DNA from: CAZBDV01 sp964490765
GTDB taxonomy: Bacteria > Cloacimonadota > Cloacimonadia > Cloacimonadales > JAJBBL01
NCBI GenBank assembly: GCA_964490765.1
Contig: CAZBDV010000005.1
Coordinates: 50,278 to 114,277, forward strand
Direction of reading: 5' to 3'
Length of the DNA stretch: 64,000 bases
A program made the position numbers and the translations under genes. Shown piece after piece: positions 28,482-37,319 of the stretch. How positions within the stretch are numbered: position 1 is the stretch's first letter; each line of letters starts with the position of its first letter. The notes below the pieces were generated by a model. It was not told the DNA's origin. It did not search any database and saw nothing but the letters and a program-made list of their open reading frames with translations.

Positions 28482-29312
28482 TTAAATACGTTCAATTGTA
28501 TTCTGTAAAAGGATTGAAAGTTCATCATAAGCTTTCTGGGCAAAACTCTCAATATCTGTCTGGATATGAACCTCCTTATGAAAGAGATTGCTCATATTTG
28601 TAACTACAGATATTGCCAGGACCTCGATTTTAGCCTGAACAGCAACTATGACCTCCGGTACGGTTGACATACCGACCAGGTCAGCTCCCCAAGCTGCAAA
28701 TGCGCGGCACTCGCTCCTTGTCTCCAGGCTCGGGCCGGATACTGCAAGATAAACCCCATTTTTTAGCTCTATCTTCTCTTCTTCTGCCACATTTCGGATT
28801 AACTTACTCAATTTCAATGAATAAGGTTCATTCATACTGGGAAATCTCTCACCAAAACGATCATTCTGTTTGCCGATAAGGGGATTAAAACCCATAAAAT
28901 TGATATGATCTTCCAGAAGCACCAGATCGCCAGGTTGAAGTTCCCGATTAAGACTTCCTGCTGCATTAGTCACAAAGAGGAACTTCAGCCCCAGTTCTTG
29001 CATTACCCTGATCGGGAAAGTTATCTGCTCCGGTGAATAACCTTCATAATAATGAAACCTGCCCTGCATAATGAGCATTCTTTTGCCACCATATTCTCCA
29101 ATCATCAGCTGCCCTCTGTGTGATGGAGCAGTAGAAACCGGGAAACCTGGGATATCTTTATAGGGAATTACAATACCATTCTCTACATTATCGGTCAGAG
29201 AACTCAGTCCTGTTCCCAGAATGATACCCCCGAGCGGACTGTCTGAGACGTGCTCTCTAATATATCCGGCAGCCTCTCTGACCAGGCTCTCTCTCTTATC
29301 TGGTGATGACAT
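28482..29312 (-). CDS. punA: Purine nucleoside phosphorylase
   Basis: 276 residues of the trimeric PNP/MTAP class. Cleaves purine nucleosides with phosphate for salvage. Motifs: GIILGTGLSSL (phosphate loop), SHRGQL, MQGRFHYYEGY, TNAAGSLN, GDLVLLEDHIN and, late, MSTVPEVIVA. The conserved Asn for 6-oxopurines lies in VVTNMSN. Three ATGs compete near the start; GGGGAG is six bases before 29312, so this one is chosen over 29315 and 29330. Same strand as tdk upstream, consistent with nucleoside salvage. Confidence 0.92.
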   Translation of the reverse strand: MSSPDKRESLVREAAGYIREHVSDSPLGGIILGTGLSSLTDNVENGIVIPYKDIPGFPVSTAPSHRGQLMIGEYGGKRMLIMQGRFHYYEGYSPEQITFPIRVMQELGLKFLFVTNAAGSLNRELQPGDLVLLEDHINFMGFNPLIGKQNDRFGERFPSMNEPYSLKLSKLIRNVAEEEKIELKNGVYLAVSGPSLETRSECRAFAAWGADLVGMSTVPEVIVAVQAKIEVLAISVVTNMSNLFHKEVHIQTDIESFAQKAYDELSILLQNTIERI

Positions 29313-29344
29313 CATATTCTCCCCTGCCATATCCTTTGAAGGGG

Positions 29345-29896
29345 CTAAACTCCTTCTGTATCTCCGTCTTCAGTATCCTCTGATTCAGGAGTATCATCCT
29401 TTTGCTGCAGAAGATCATTGTCTCTGATCTTCTCTAACAGAGCTTCCAGCTCTGCTTTGAATCTCAGGATAAACATACGCTTCCGCTCTTCCAGGTTGAG
29501 AATCTCATGCTCCAGAATACTAACCCGCTTTTTCGCTTCTATCACGATATTCTTGCTATGTAACTCGGCATCTTTGATGATGTTGTCAGCCTCTTTCTGG
29601 GCATTAGACAGCAATTCTTCCTTTGTCTTCTCGGCCATCAAGAGTGTTTTGCCGATCAACTCTTCACGTCTGCTGTAAGCCTCTTTTTCAACCTCTTCCG
29701 GCTGACTGGCCGGTTTCTGCCGGGCATTTAACAACAATTTCTTCTCAAGATCTTCGATATAGAGGGCTATCTTCTCCAGAAACTCTTCAACTTCTTTCTT
29801 CTTGTAGCCGAACATACTGGAGGAAAAATTTCTATGGAGTATCTCTGCAGAACTAATCTCGTTCACTACTGACATTTTCTTTTTCTCTTTACTCAT
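29345..29896 (-). CDS. DivIVA-domain protein
   Basis: 183 residues. The N-terminal DivIVA lipid-binding motif is visible (ILHRNFSSSMFGYKKKEVEEFLEKI, about 18-45), followed by a long coiled coil (about 45-160) and an acidic tail. DivIVA proteins sense negative membrane curvature and recruit division or growth machinery at poles and septa. Located directly after yggT, as in many Gram-positive and some Gram-negative genomes. AAGGA precedes the ATG. Confidence 0.88.
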   Translation of the reverse strand: MSKEKKKMSVVNEISSAEILHRNFSSSMFGYKKKEVEEFLEKIALYIEDLEKKLLLNARQKPASQPEEVEKEAYSRREELIGKTLLMAEKTKEELLSNAQKEADNIIKDAELHSKNIVIEAKKRVSILEHEILNLEERKRMFILRFKAELEALLEKIRDNDLLQQKDDTPESEDTEDGDTEGV

Positions 29897-29913
29897 TTTA
29901 ATCCTTCTCTTAG

Positions 29914-30162
29914 CTATAAAGGAAACAACCTGATTATTAATGCTCTAACCACAATCTGGATTAATAGAATGGCAATAATAGGAGAGATGTCGATCCCAGG
30001 CAGGGGAATCAATCTCCTTATCGGTGCCAGTACCGGTTCTGTCAAAGCCACCAGAGTACGATAAAACTGATTGGCCGGATTGGGCGAGAACCAGGAGAAA
30101 ACAGCCCTGATGATTATCACCAGTATATAGATGTCAACGAGGCTCAGCAAGAACGATCTCAT
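29914..30162 (-). CDS. YggT family membrane protein
   Basis: 82 residues, two hydrophobic segments. The core FSWFSPNPANQFYRTLVALTEPVLAPIRRLIP matches the YggT signature (P-x-x-x-x-x-x-x-x-x-L-T-E-P-x-L-x-P-x-R). Function not established; often beside divIVA and cell-division genes, as here. Starts two bases after the tdk stop. Confidence 0.92.
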   Translation of the reverse strand: MRSFLLSLVDIYILVIIIRAVFSWFSPNPANQFYRTLVALTEPVLAPIRRLIPLPGIDISPIIAILLIQIVVRALIIRLFPL

Positions 30163-30164
30163 TC

Positions 30165-30725
30165 TTATACCTCCTTCTTGTGGCAGTTCCGGCAGCGTGC
30201 TTCATAAATATCAGAAGCACCGACGATTACCGTCTTCTCATCTTTTATCAATCTCTGGGTACGATTTGCCGGGTTACCGCATTTCATACAGATTGCCATT
30301 GTTTTTGTTATATATTCAGCAATCGCAAGCAGCTGTGGCATGTAACCGAAAGGCCTGTTCCTGTAATCCTGATCAAGGCCTGCGACAATGACACGTTTAC
30401 CCCGGTCGGCCAATTCATTACAGATACCAACTATCTCTTCATCCAGAAAGTGAGCTTCATCGATAGCAACCACTTCGGTATCATCCTTCACAAGCTGTGC
30501 AATATCAGCAGCTCTCGTTATATTCTCTGAAGGCATCATCAGCCTGCTGTGTGAAACGATATGATCCTCATCATACCGATTATCGATCTCCGGTTTGAAA
30601 ACCTGAGTCTTCTGTCTGGCAAATTCCGCCCGCCGAACACGTCGGATCAATTCTTCAGTTTTACCGCTAAACATACTTCCACAAATGACTTCAACCCAGC
30701 CAGTTTGATGATTTATTATGTTCAT
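30165..30725 (-). CDS. tdk: Thymidine kinase (type II)
   Basis: 186 residues. Phosphorylates thymidine for salvage. P-loop GSMFSGKT near residue 16, DEAHF (Walker B-like with catalytic Glu), GLDQDYRNRPFG lasso region, and two zinc pairs, CMKC and CRNC. The frame is open to a TTG at 30773, but that TTG is the first half of a TTGACA box; AGGAG nine bases before the ATG at 30725 fixes the start. First gene of the long minus-strand operon. Confidence 0.95.
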   Translation of the reverse strand: MNIINHQTGWVEVICGSMFSGKTEELIRRVRRAEFARQKTQVFKPEIDNRYDEDHIVSHSRLMMPSENITRAADIAQLVKDDTEVVAIDEAHFLDEEIVGICNELADRGKRVIVAGLDQDYRNRPFGYMPQLLAIAEYITKTMAICMKCGNPANRTQRLIKDEKTVIVGASDIYEARCRNCHKKEV

Positions 30726-30744
30726 TACATATAACTCCTGATGC

Positions 30745-30773
30745 TTCATATAAAAAGGATGGTTTTGTGTCAA
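30745..30773 (-). promoter_or_regulatory. Predicted promoter of the tdk-yggT-divIVA-punA operon
   Basis: Minus-strand TTGACA (30773-30768), 17-base spacer, TATGAA (30750-30745). The expected transcription start is about 12 bases before the tdk Shine-Dalgarno-supported ATG at 30725. Confidence 0.6.
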
Positions 30774-30956
30774 TCTATTTATGGGATGCCCTGCTGCCTC
30801 TCTTTGTTAGGTAATTGTCACTCTTATCGAGGTAAGAAATACCTCATTAAGAAGGGTAATTTATTCTCTCTTCACTGCTTGAGTCAATAAGCACTTTTTT
30901 GTTGACCTCTTTGGTGATTCTTTATACCTGACTTATCATAAATCTATGGTGACAAT

Positions 30957-32444
30957 ATGAAATCAATGATAAAAATATATCCTCTGATGACAGTAGCTAT
31001 ATTGCTCGTAGTGAGTAATTTGTCTCCCTTTATTCCGGAGAGGACTAACTTCTCGAATGATTATCAGCAGCAGTTGTTTATTTCCTGGATGGAACGTGGA
31101 AGTTTTGACCCTGCTGCACCAGCCTCTATCTCAAAAGAGAAGATCAGAACAAGTTATCAAAACCGTCAGAATGGCAGTAATGTAAAGGTAGAATTTGAAC
31201 TGGAAGACGCTCTAATCGTTCTGAGCAGGGAGATAGTCCCTGACAATATAATCCGAACCGGAATACCACATTTAGAACAGCACTATCGTTATTTTCTCGA
31301 GTTGTTTCTCTTCCGTTTGAATAGTGATCAGCCCTTTTTTGTCGAAGATCTGGCATCCGGCCTTGGAGTTGTAATAGAGATTGATGGGGAATACACTGAG
31401 ACAGGAAATTCTCTGCATCACTACATTCAGGGGGAGAGAGCTGAATGGCAGCAAATAGTGTTTGCAGCGCACGATAATGGCTATTTCTATACCCTGGAAA
31501 CATCGGCCGATAATAGCATAATTCTGCAGTTCCCGGAATATGCAGATCTCTCTTCCCGTCTATCCGCTACCCTGAGAAAGGAGTACGGGTCCGAATTCAT
31601 AAAGAGACTGAAATCAGAGAGAGGCGACGGACATACCATTGCAACACTGGCAAAAAACTATTCAAAAGCTTATCCCGAAAGTGGCCGGATTCCAGTCAGC
31701 TTGCCCTATCATACCGGTTCATCCATCCCGGACCGTTCACTCCCGCTCAGGGAATATATCGAAACATACCGCGATCTGATCTGGGGCTTGGAACTGATAC
31801 AGAACAAGATAGACGATCCAGGAACCTTTCTTACCAGAGAACTCCCCTGGCATAAACTACAAACATCTGACAGTTCCTACAAATTAACAGCACCACCATT
31901 CCGAGAAAATATCACACCAGATCTAGAACTCATAAAAAGAGAGCTGAGAGACGGTATGGTATTCGATACCCTCGAGGACTACGTTATTGATGAGAACAGA
32001 ATTGCGACACTCGTTACCGGAGACCGTATCTCTCTTTCAGATTTAAATGATCAGGAGATTGAGATTATTACCCCATTCCTGAATCAGTTAAATGCCATGC
32101 ACAGGGTTATGGGAAGCAGATTACTCAATTTCTTTCTCATTCCTGCAGATGTCAGGACAATTTTCGTCTTGAGAGATCCGGAAAGATGGGTCTCAGAGTT
32201 CGTATCTTATACAGATCTCATCCTTATGCTTTCTCATTACTGGAAAGACAGGATTGTCCATTTTGGTATCGAGAGAGTAAAAAAAGTTAACAACTATGTT
32301 GAACTTAATTGTTACCTTGCAGCAGTTTGTATAGATAGTGGTGAAATCGATTTTGCCGAGGTAAAATTCGCTCTGAGCAGGTCATTCCGCATCGACCTGG
32401 CTATGATGACTCTGCATACCGATGTCAATCCGCTGGAAGAATGA
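30957..32444 (+). CDS. Unknown exported or membrane-anchored protein
   Basis: 495 residues, not recognised. The first about 25 residues are a signal peptide or anchor (IYPLMTVAILLVVSNLSPF) followed by a Pro/charged stretch. The rest is mixed alpha/beta with no TM segment or clear catalytic motif. Located between the tdk operon (divergent) and the poly-gamma-glutamate-type cluster, with 211 bases of intergenic DNA before the latter. A weak TTGACC lies at 30902. Its position suggests an envelope role, possibly linked to the downstream cluster, but this is only context. Confidence 0.75.
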   Translation: MKSMIKIYPLMTVAILLVVSNLSPFIPERTNFSNDYQQQLFISWMERGSFDPAAPASISKEKIRTSYQNRQNGSNVKVEFELEDALIVLSREIVPDNIIRTGIPHLEQHYRYFLELFLFRLNSDQPFFVEDLASGLGVVIEIDGEYTETGNSLHHYIQGERAEWQQIVFAAHDNGYFYTLETSADNSIILQFPEYADLSSRLSATLRKEYGSEFIKRLKSERGDGHTIATLAKNYSKAYPESGRIPVSLPYHTGSSIPDRSLPLREYIETYRDLIWGLELIQNKIDDPGTFLTRELPWHKLQTSDSSYKLTAPPFRENITPDLELIKRELRDGMVFDTLEDYVIDENRIATLVTGDRISLSDLNDQEIEIITPFLNQLNAMHRVMGSRLLNFFLIPADVRTIFVLRDPERWVSEFVSYTDLILMLSHYWKDRIVHFGIERVKKVNNYVELNCYLAAVCIDSGEIDFAEVKFALSRSFRIDLAMMTLHTDVNPLEE

Positions 32445-32484
32445 ACCCAAGATTTTCCCACTATTGCCTAATTCGGAACTCTAG

Positions 32485-32541
32485 AGAATTATGCTAATTC
32501 TTAGCTTGACTAATCACTCCTCCGGAAATCTATTGCCGGAG
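32485..32541 (+). promoter_or_regulatory. Candidate enhancer (UAS): two inverted repeats upstream of a sigma-54 promoter
   Basis: AGAATTA-N3-TAATTCT at 32485-32501 and CTCCGG-N10-CCGGAG at 32520-32541. They lie about 15-70 bases upstream of the -24 element, where enhancer-binding proteins often bind, though 80-150 bases is more usual. The second repeat could instead be a weak terminator for the preceding gene. Confidence 0.4.
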
Positions 32542-32555
32542 TTGTTATTACATTC

Positions 32556-32571
32556 TGGCATAGAAATTGCA
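32556..32571 (+). promoter_or_regulatory. Predicted sigma-54 (-24/-12) promoter of the pgsB-pgsC-pgsW-barrel operon
   Basis: TGGCATAGAAATTGCA: GG at 32557-32558 and GC at 32569-32570 with ten bases between, matching TGGCAYR-N4-TTGCA at nearly all consensus positions. Transcription would start near 32581, giving a 75-base leader. It is the only match to this pattern I found in the intergenic regions. Confidence 0.65.
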
Positions 32572-32655
32572 TCAAACGTTTACGGATAAATATGTTGCCT
32601 GGAAATGTAGATTTCTCTGGCAAATAAAGAAAGTAGTTAAGGATATAATGGAAAT

Positions 32656-33831
32656 ATGACGGTATTAATAGTAGCGACACTTATACTCATAATCCATATG
32701 GTTATTGAGTATTTCCGCCACTCCAGAAATGTCAGACTCATCCCGATCAGAATACACGTCAATGGTACCCGGGGGAAATCGAGTGTCACGAGATTGATTG
32801 CTGCCGGCTTGAGAGCTGGCGGAGTAAGGACACTGGCCAAGACAACAGGGACAATACCGAGGCTGATACTCCCTGATGGTCGTGAATCTTCGATAATCAG
32901 GCTTTTCGGTCCAAATATTATCGAACAGAAGTACGTTTTCCGTTACGCTGCTTCACTAAAGCCACAGGCTATAGTGATGGAATGTATGGCAGTAAATCCT
33001 ATCTTTCAGTGGATAACAGAGCGGAAATTTGTCAAATCCTCTGTTTCAGTGATAACCAACGTTCGTCTCGATCATCTCGATTTAATGGGTTCGAGCATTG
33101 CGAGTGTAGCCAGGTCAATAGCAAATACTATCCCGGAAAATGCCATCTGTTTTACCTCAGAAAGCAAGCAACTGCCGGTTCTCAGTCAAATAGCTGCAAG
33201 GCGTGGTTCAAAGATTGTGCATACGAAGCCGGCTGGTATAACTCAGGAAGACCTTGATCGGTTCAGTTATATAGAACATGCAGAAAATCTGGCATTAGCA
33301 CTGGCGATCTGTGAACATTTCGGAATCAAGCGGGATGTAGCATTAAAGGGGATGCAGAACTCCAATCCCGATCCGGGTGCTCTGCAGAAGTTTACTGTCA
33401 CCAGTGAGGAGAAGAGGCTCACTTTTTATAATGTATTTGCTGCTAACGATCCGGAATCCAGCCTTCTGATCTGGAGTAAGATAACATTTCCACTGGCCGA
33501 AGAGGAGAAGATGATAATGCTCAATACCAGAGCTGACAGGATCGCCAGGTCATATCAATTGATTGATACATTCAGTCAGGAGAGTTATGACTATTTTATC
33601 CTGACCGGTGAACGTTCGGAGCAATTGGAACATTATGCTCTCGACGGAAGGATACCAAAAGGGAAGCTGATCGTCTTAGGTGAGATAGCCCCTTCATTGA
33701 TCTATGAACGAGTTTTATCATTGACAACCAGAGAATCTCACATTATCGGCATTGGCAATATTGCCGGAACGAAGAAATTCGGAGCTCAGATAGTGAGTTA
33801 TTTCCATAAGAAATCAAAAGGAGGAATATAA
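32656..33831 (+). CDS. pgsB: Poly-gamma-glutamate synthase subunit PgsB/CapB (Mur-ligase family)
   Basis: 391 residues. Catalytic amide ligase that uses ATP to polymerise glutamate through gamma-carboxyl bonds at the inner membrane. N-terminal membrane anchor (residues 1-16); ATP loop HVNGTRGKSSV (35-44); TTGT and RESSIIR, then ECMAVNP, and the Mur-type ITNVRLDHLDLMG. Length and motifs match PgsB/CapB throughout. First gene of a tight plus-strand operon, and preceded by a sigma-54 promoter. No CapA/PgsA or pgsE homologue is seen; PgsW-like takes that place. Confidence 0.93.
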   Translation: MTVLIVATLILIIHMVIEYFRHSRNVRLIPIRIHVNGTRGKSSVTRLIAAGLRAGGVRTLAKTTGTIPRLILPDGRESSIIRLFGPNIIEQKYVFRYAASLKPQAIVMECMAVNPIFQWITERKFVKSSVSVITNVRLDHLDLMGSSIASVARSIANTIPENAICFTSESKQLPVLSQIAARRGSKIVHTKPAGITQEDLDRFSYIEHAENLALALAICEHFGIKRDVALKGMQNSNPDPGALQKFTVTSEEKRLTFYNVFAANDPESSLLIWSKITFPLAEEEKMIMLNTRADRIARSYQLIDTFSQESYDYFILTGERSEQLEHYALDGRIPKGKLIVLGEIAPSLIYERVLSLTTRESHIIGIGNIAGTKKFGAQIVSYFHKKSKGGI

Positions 33832-34287
33832 GTGGTCGAAGCAGCTGTCGGTTTGGGAGTTATCATCAGCCTTCTTTTCAGTGAACTTTTGGGTGCATCT
33901 GCCGGTGGTATTGTCGTGCCGGGTTACATAGCGATGTACCTGCATCGTCCAACAATGATATTAGGTACTATTGCTGTCAGCCTGGCTACTCTGGTTCTGA
34001 TCAAGATGATCTCCAGTGTTACCCTGCTATACGGGAAAAGAAGGATGGTCCTCTCCATCTTGATAGGATTTATTCTCGGCTGGGCTACCAGAAATATCAT
34101 CTTTATTAATGTTACAATATATGATCTGAAGATGCAATCTATTGGATATATTATACCTGGTTTGATCGCCAACTGGATGGAACGTCAGGGGATTTTTCGT
34201 ACACTATTTACCATGATTATCGCTGCTGTCCTGGTCAGATTGATCCTGATCATAATTGCTGGCGGGGAGGTGATGTTCGATGTATAG
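33832..34287 (+). CDS. pgsC: Poly-gamma-glutamate biosynthesis membrane protein PgsC/CapC
   Basis: 151 residues, about four to five TM helices. Matches PgsC/CapC: GLGVIISLLFSELLGASAGGIVVPGYIA with the small-residue motif and YLH. It is the membrane partner that complexes PgsB and is needed for polymer synthesis or passage. Begins with GTG immediately after the pgsB stop, with AAAGGAGG spaced seven bases upstream, and overlaps the next gene by eight bases. Confidence 0.92.
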   Translation: MVEAAVGLGVIISLLFSELLGASAGGIVVPGYIAMYLHRPTMILGTIAVSLATLVLIKMISSVTLLYGKRRMVLSILIGFILGWATRNIIFINVTIYDLKMQSIGYIIPGLIANWMERQGIFRTLFTMIIAAVLVRLILIIIAGGEVMFDV

Positions 34288-35404
34288 ACCTTCATTGAAA
34301 TCAATCTGGTCGCTTGCCGCACTGGCGTTAATCAGTATAATTCTTTATTTCATCGCCCAGAGCAGTTATAGTGAGATCGAGGCAGAGGGTTATGAACAGA
34401 AGATAGAGGCGTCACAGCATATGAAAGCCTGTATGGAAGTGCTGCGTGAAGAGTTTGATAGAAGAGGACTGATAATTGATGAGACTAACGATCCTAATCT
34501 GACAGGTCTCATCGGGCTGAGCGGTTCTGCAATTACTACCAGCAGGGGTATTCTCTCCGATAAGCTGACAGGATTGAATCCTAATTTTGCTGCTGTTTTG
34601 GTTGATATGTTACTCTCAGTTCGTGCCAGGCCGGGTGACTATATTGCGGTCGGTATGACTGCTGCAAATCCCGGTATCAATCTTGCCCTCTTCTCTGCAA
34701 TGCATACCCTCGAACTCAACCCGGTAGTTATCACTTCGGTCGGATCATCAATGTTCGGTGCCAATCGTGAAGACTTCACCTGGCTCGATATGGAGAAGGT
34801 GCTACTCGAACATGGCCTGATCGAGTTCACCTCCACTGCTGCATCTATTGGTGGTGGGAGTGATATCGGTAGAGGCTTACCGGTTACCGGAAGAAATATT
34901 ATTGTCGAGAATATCGAGAATCACGGAGTCATCTATATAAATGAGGGTGATCTGGAAGGTAACATAGAGAAACGTATGGAGATTTACGACGAGTTTCTCC
35001 CGGAACGTACCCGTTACCGCGTTTTTGTCAATATCGGTGGTGGACTTGCCAATGTAGGTGCTTCAGTCAATGCTTCGCTCATCAATGACGGGATTAACTA
35101 TCGACTCGCCGATAGAAATTTTGCTACTGATGGAGCAATTATGTTATTTGCCCGGCGGAATGTCCCGGTTATTCACGTATTCAGGCCGCAGAGAGTTGCC
35201 GAGCGATACGGTCTGGTCGTCGATCCGGTTCCTCTACCTGAAGTCGGTACTGGCAGTGTATTCATTACCGAGGTCAATAACGTTACCGTAGCCTCAATCT
35301 GTCTGGGTATTCTCATACTCTGCCTGATCATCGTGATAATTTTCGACCGTTATGATAGGCATTTTACAACGAATATTATAGATCCGGAACAGGAGATATT
35401 ATGA
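34280..35404 (+). CDS. pgsW: Poly-gamma-glutamate system protein PgsW-like
   Basis: 374 residues with one N-terminal TM (about 8-25) and one near the C-terminus (about 338-358). Sequence features (GLIGLSGSAITTSRG, AAIGMTAANPG-like AVGMTAANPGINLA, GGGSDIGRGLP, GGGLANVG) match the poly-gamma-glutamate system protein family found beside pgsB-pgsC in spirochaetes and other Gram-negative-type bacteria. The bulk is extracytoplasmic. Exact role unknown. A very strong GGAGGTGAT Shine-Dalgarno site precedes the ATG, inside pgsC. Confidence 0.85.
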   Translation: MYRPSLKSIWSLAALALISIILYFIAQSSYSEIEAEGYEQKIEASQHMKACMEVLREEFDRRGLIIDETNDPNLTGLIGLSGSAITTSRGILSDKLTGLNPNFAAVLVDMLLSVRARPGDYIAVGMTAANPGINLALFSAMHTLELNPVVITSVGSSMFGANREDFTWLDMEKVLLEHGLIEFTSTAASIGGGSDIGRGLPVTGRNIIVENIENHGVIYINEGDLEGNIEKRMEIYDEFLPERTRYRVFVNIGGGLANVGASVNASLINDGINYRLADRNFATDGAIMLFARRNVPVIHVFRPQRVAERYGLVVDPVPLPEVGTGSVFITEVNNVTVASICLGILILCLIIVIIFDRYDRHFTTNIIDPEQEIL

Positions 35405-37305
35405 TACTCTCGATTTGCAAGAAACTGAGCAGGTCGTTTTACCTCAGTTTATTCTTCATCGTTTTAACAGCCAGTATCAGCGGCTTTTTCCAGGCTCAGT
35501 GGCAGATCATCGATTTTACTGAGCATGGAACCCGGCGAATAGTAGAGATAGAGGATAATCGCTGGTATTTCTACCGGCCTGAACCGAACCGTGAGCTTAC
35601 TCTCGATATTAGCGGTGGTAGAATAATGATCAAATCAGCAGTAAGGGAAGAGATAGATAATCTGACATATCAGATCAGGATCAACAATGCATTCCGCAAT
35701 TTTACTGTTGAACCGCTAGATGAGAGCGGAGACTTTCTGGTTATGGAAGACATCTTCCTCAATCTGAGCCCCGGGACTCATCAATTAAGTATCTCAACTA
35801 CCAACCGCCTTGCTTATTTCAAGGTCTTTCGGGAAGAGGATGTCTGGACAGTACCAACTGAGAGGGGTACTTTCGAACCGGACCAATACATAGCTGAACA
35901 GACACTCGAATCAGAAGAAACTGAGAGTCCGTATTACCTGGCCAGTAGTGAAGTGCCTGTAGAGTTCAGTGCTACTGGCCCGAACAGAGTGGATGGGTTC
36001 AGTAGATTCCTGATCAATGAAACAGAACTCGAGGGAGAGTTCGAGATTGAAGTTAATGGTAAAATCGTTGAGAGAGTAACAATACCTCAGAGGCAGACGG
36101 GAAGTTATTGGTTGAAAGAAGATAAAAATCAGCCACTCTCCATCGGTAGAAGACTGGAGTTTACCCTGCCGGCTGGAGAACATCGGGTCCGTATCATACC
36201 TCGCTCAGGCCATAAATTCATCTTCAGGCTCTTTATGGAAATCCCCCAGGAGATACCTGTTAGTGAAGAACCGGTCTACGATGAAACAACTTTTCGGGAA
36301 CAGAGTATGATCAGGAGAGCTTTGAGCGGCCTGGAATTGACTGTCGGCACTTCATTTGGCTATAATGATAACGTCTTCTCCCTCTCCGATTACGATATGG
36401 ATAGATTCGAGGATAGTAATCCTATATTTGACTTTGTCGATACTGCCGATGATCTGATCATTAACCCCTCAATAAGAGCCAGATACCCCATATTCTCAGG
36501 TGATTTCACATTTACGCCATACATCAATGCCAATTATTACCAGTATCTGAACAATACCGAAAAATCGAACTATTCCATCCTGAGTGCACTCTTCAACAGC
36601 TATAAAGATTTTAACCTGAATCTCTATTATGGTTATTATGGTGACCTTTATGCCCGTGATTATATCGACAGAGAAGGAACAGATGAATACGAGAAATTCG
36701 AATATGAGAAGAATCTCTACCGAGTCTATTCCTATTTTTCCTTAACCCAATACGATACACCTCTCCTCTATTTTCAGATCGAAGATTATTTCTATAATGA
36801 ATTCTTCACTGAATACGATGGTAGAGCTTCTACTTATGGCATCGGATGGAGAAGATCATTCCCGAGCTTCTATCTTAGACTATTCTACTATTACCGGGAA
36901 TTCATACCGGAGAATGTCAGCTATATCCTCGATGATGTAGCAATGGATGATAGAATAACCGATCCTGAATACGAAAGTAATATATACGATATCCAGTTCC
37001 GCAACAAAAGGTCTAATCTTTTTAGTGATTATGATTTCCGCCCCTACTTCGGGTTGCGAATAGAAGACCGTTACTATACAACGAAACTCCCGGTGCAGGT
37101 TGCACCCTTTCAGAGTTCTCGCCAGGAAAACCGTTACCGCATCACACTCGGATGTGAATTCTATCTTGTCAAAAATTTGAACATAATCCTTGACTATAAA
37201 CATTACATTCGGAACACTTCCTCAGATTATGAAAATCTGCCGAGATACAAGGACTATAGACAGAACGTCATTAGCCTGGATTTCGAGTATACATTCAACT
37301 TTTAA
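35401..37305 (+). CDS. Large outer membrane beta-barrel protein of the poly-gamma-glutamate cluster
   Basis: 634 residues. Signal peptide to about residue 35 (ending GFFQAQ). Residues about 40-300 look like two or three beta-sandwich periplasmic domains (similar phrases LSPGTHQLSI and LPAGEHRVRI). Residues about 315-634 have the aromatic alternating pattern of a beta-barrel, ending in ISLDFEYTFNF with a terminal Phe. No named family recognised. ATG overlaps the pgsW stop by four bases, so it is translated with the synthesis proteins. The obvious inference is a role in carrying or anchoring the polymer across the outer membrane, a step that Gram-positive systems lack. Confidence 0.85.
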   Translation: MILSICKKLSRSFYLSLFFIVLTASISGFFQAQWQIIDFTEHGTRRIVEIEDNRWYFYRPEPNRELTLDISGGRIMIKSAVREEIDNLTYQIRINNAFRNFTVEPLDESGDFLVMEDIFLNLSPGTHQLSISTTNRLAYFKVFREEDVWTVPTERGTFEPDQYIAEQTLESEETESPYYLASSEVPVEFSATGPNRVDGFSRFLINETELEGEFEIEVNGKIVERVTIPQRQTGSYWLKEDKNQPLSIGRRLEFTLPAGEHRVRIIPRSGHKFIFRLFMEIPQEIPVSEEPVYDETTFREQSMIRRALSGLELTVGTSFGYNDNVFSLSDYDMDRFEDSNPIFDFVDTADDLIINPSIRARYPIFSGDFTFTPYINANYYQYLNNTEKSNYSILSALFNSYKDFNLNLYYGYYGDLYARDYIDREGTDEYEKFEYEKNLYRVYSYFSLTQYDTPLLYFQIEDYFYNEFFTEYDGRASTYGIGWRRSFPSFYLRLFYYYREFIPENVSYILDDVAMDDRITDPEYESNIYDIQFRNKRSNLFSDYDFRPYFGLRIEDRYYTTKLPVQVAPFQSSRQENRYRITLGCEFYLVKNLNIILDYKHYIRNTSSDYENLPRYKDYRQNVISLDFEYTFNF

Positions 37306-37319
37306 GGATGAGTAGAGAT

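Noticed and set aside
30876..30900. TGCTT-N8-AAGCA stem followed by six T as a terminator
   Set aside because: Five-pair stem only and no plus-strand gene upstream that would need it.
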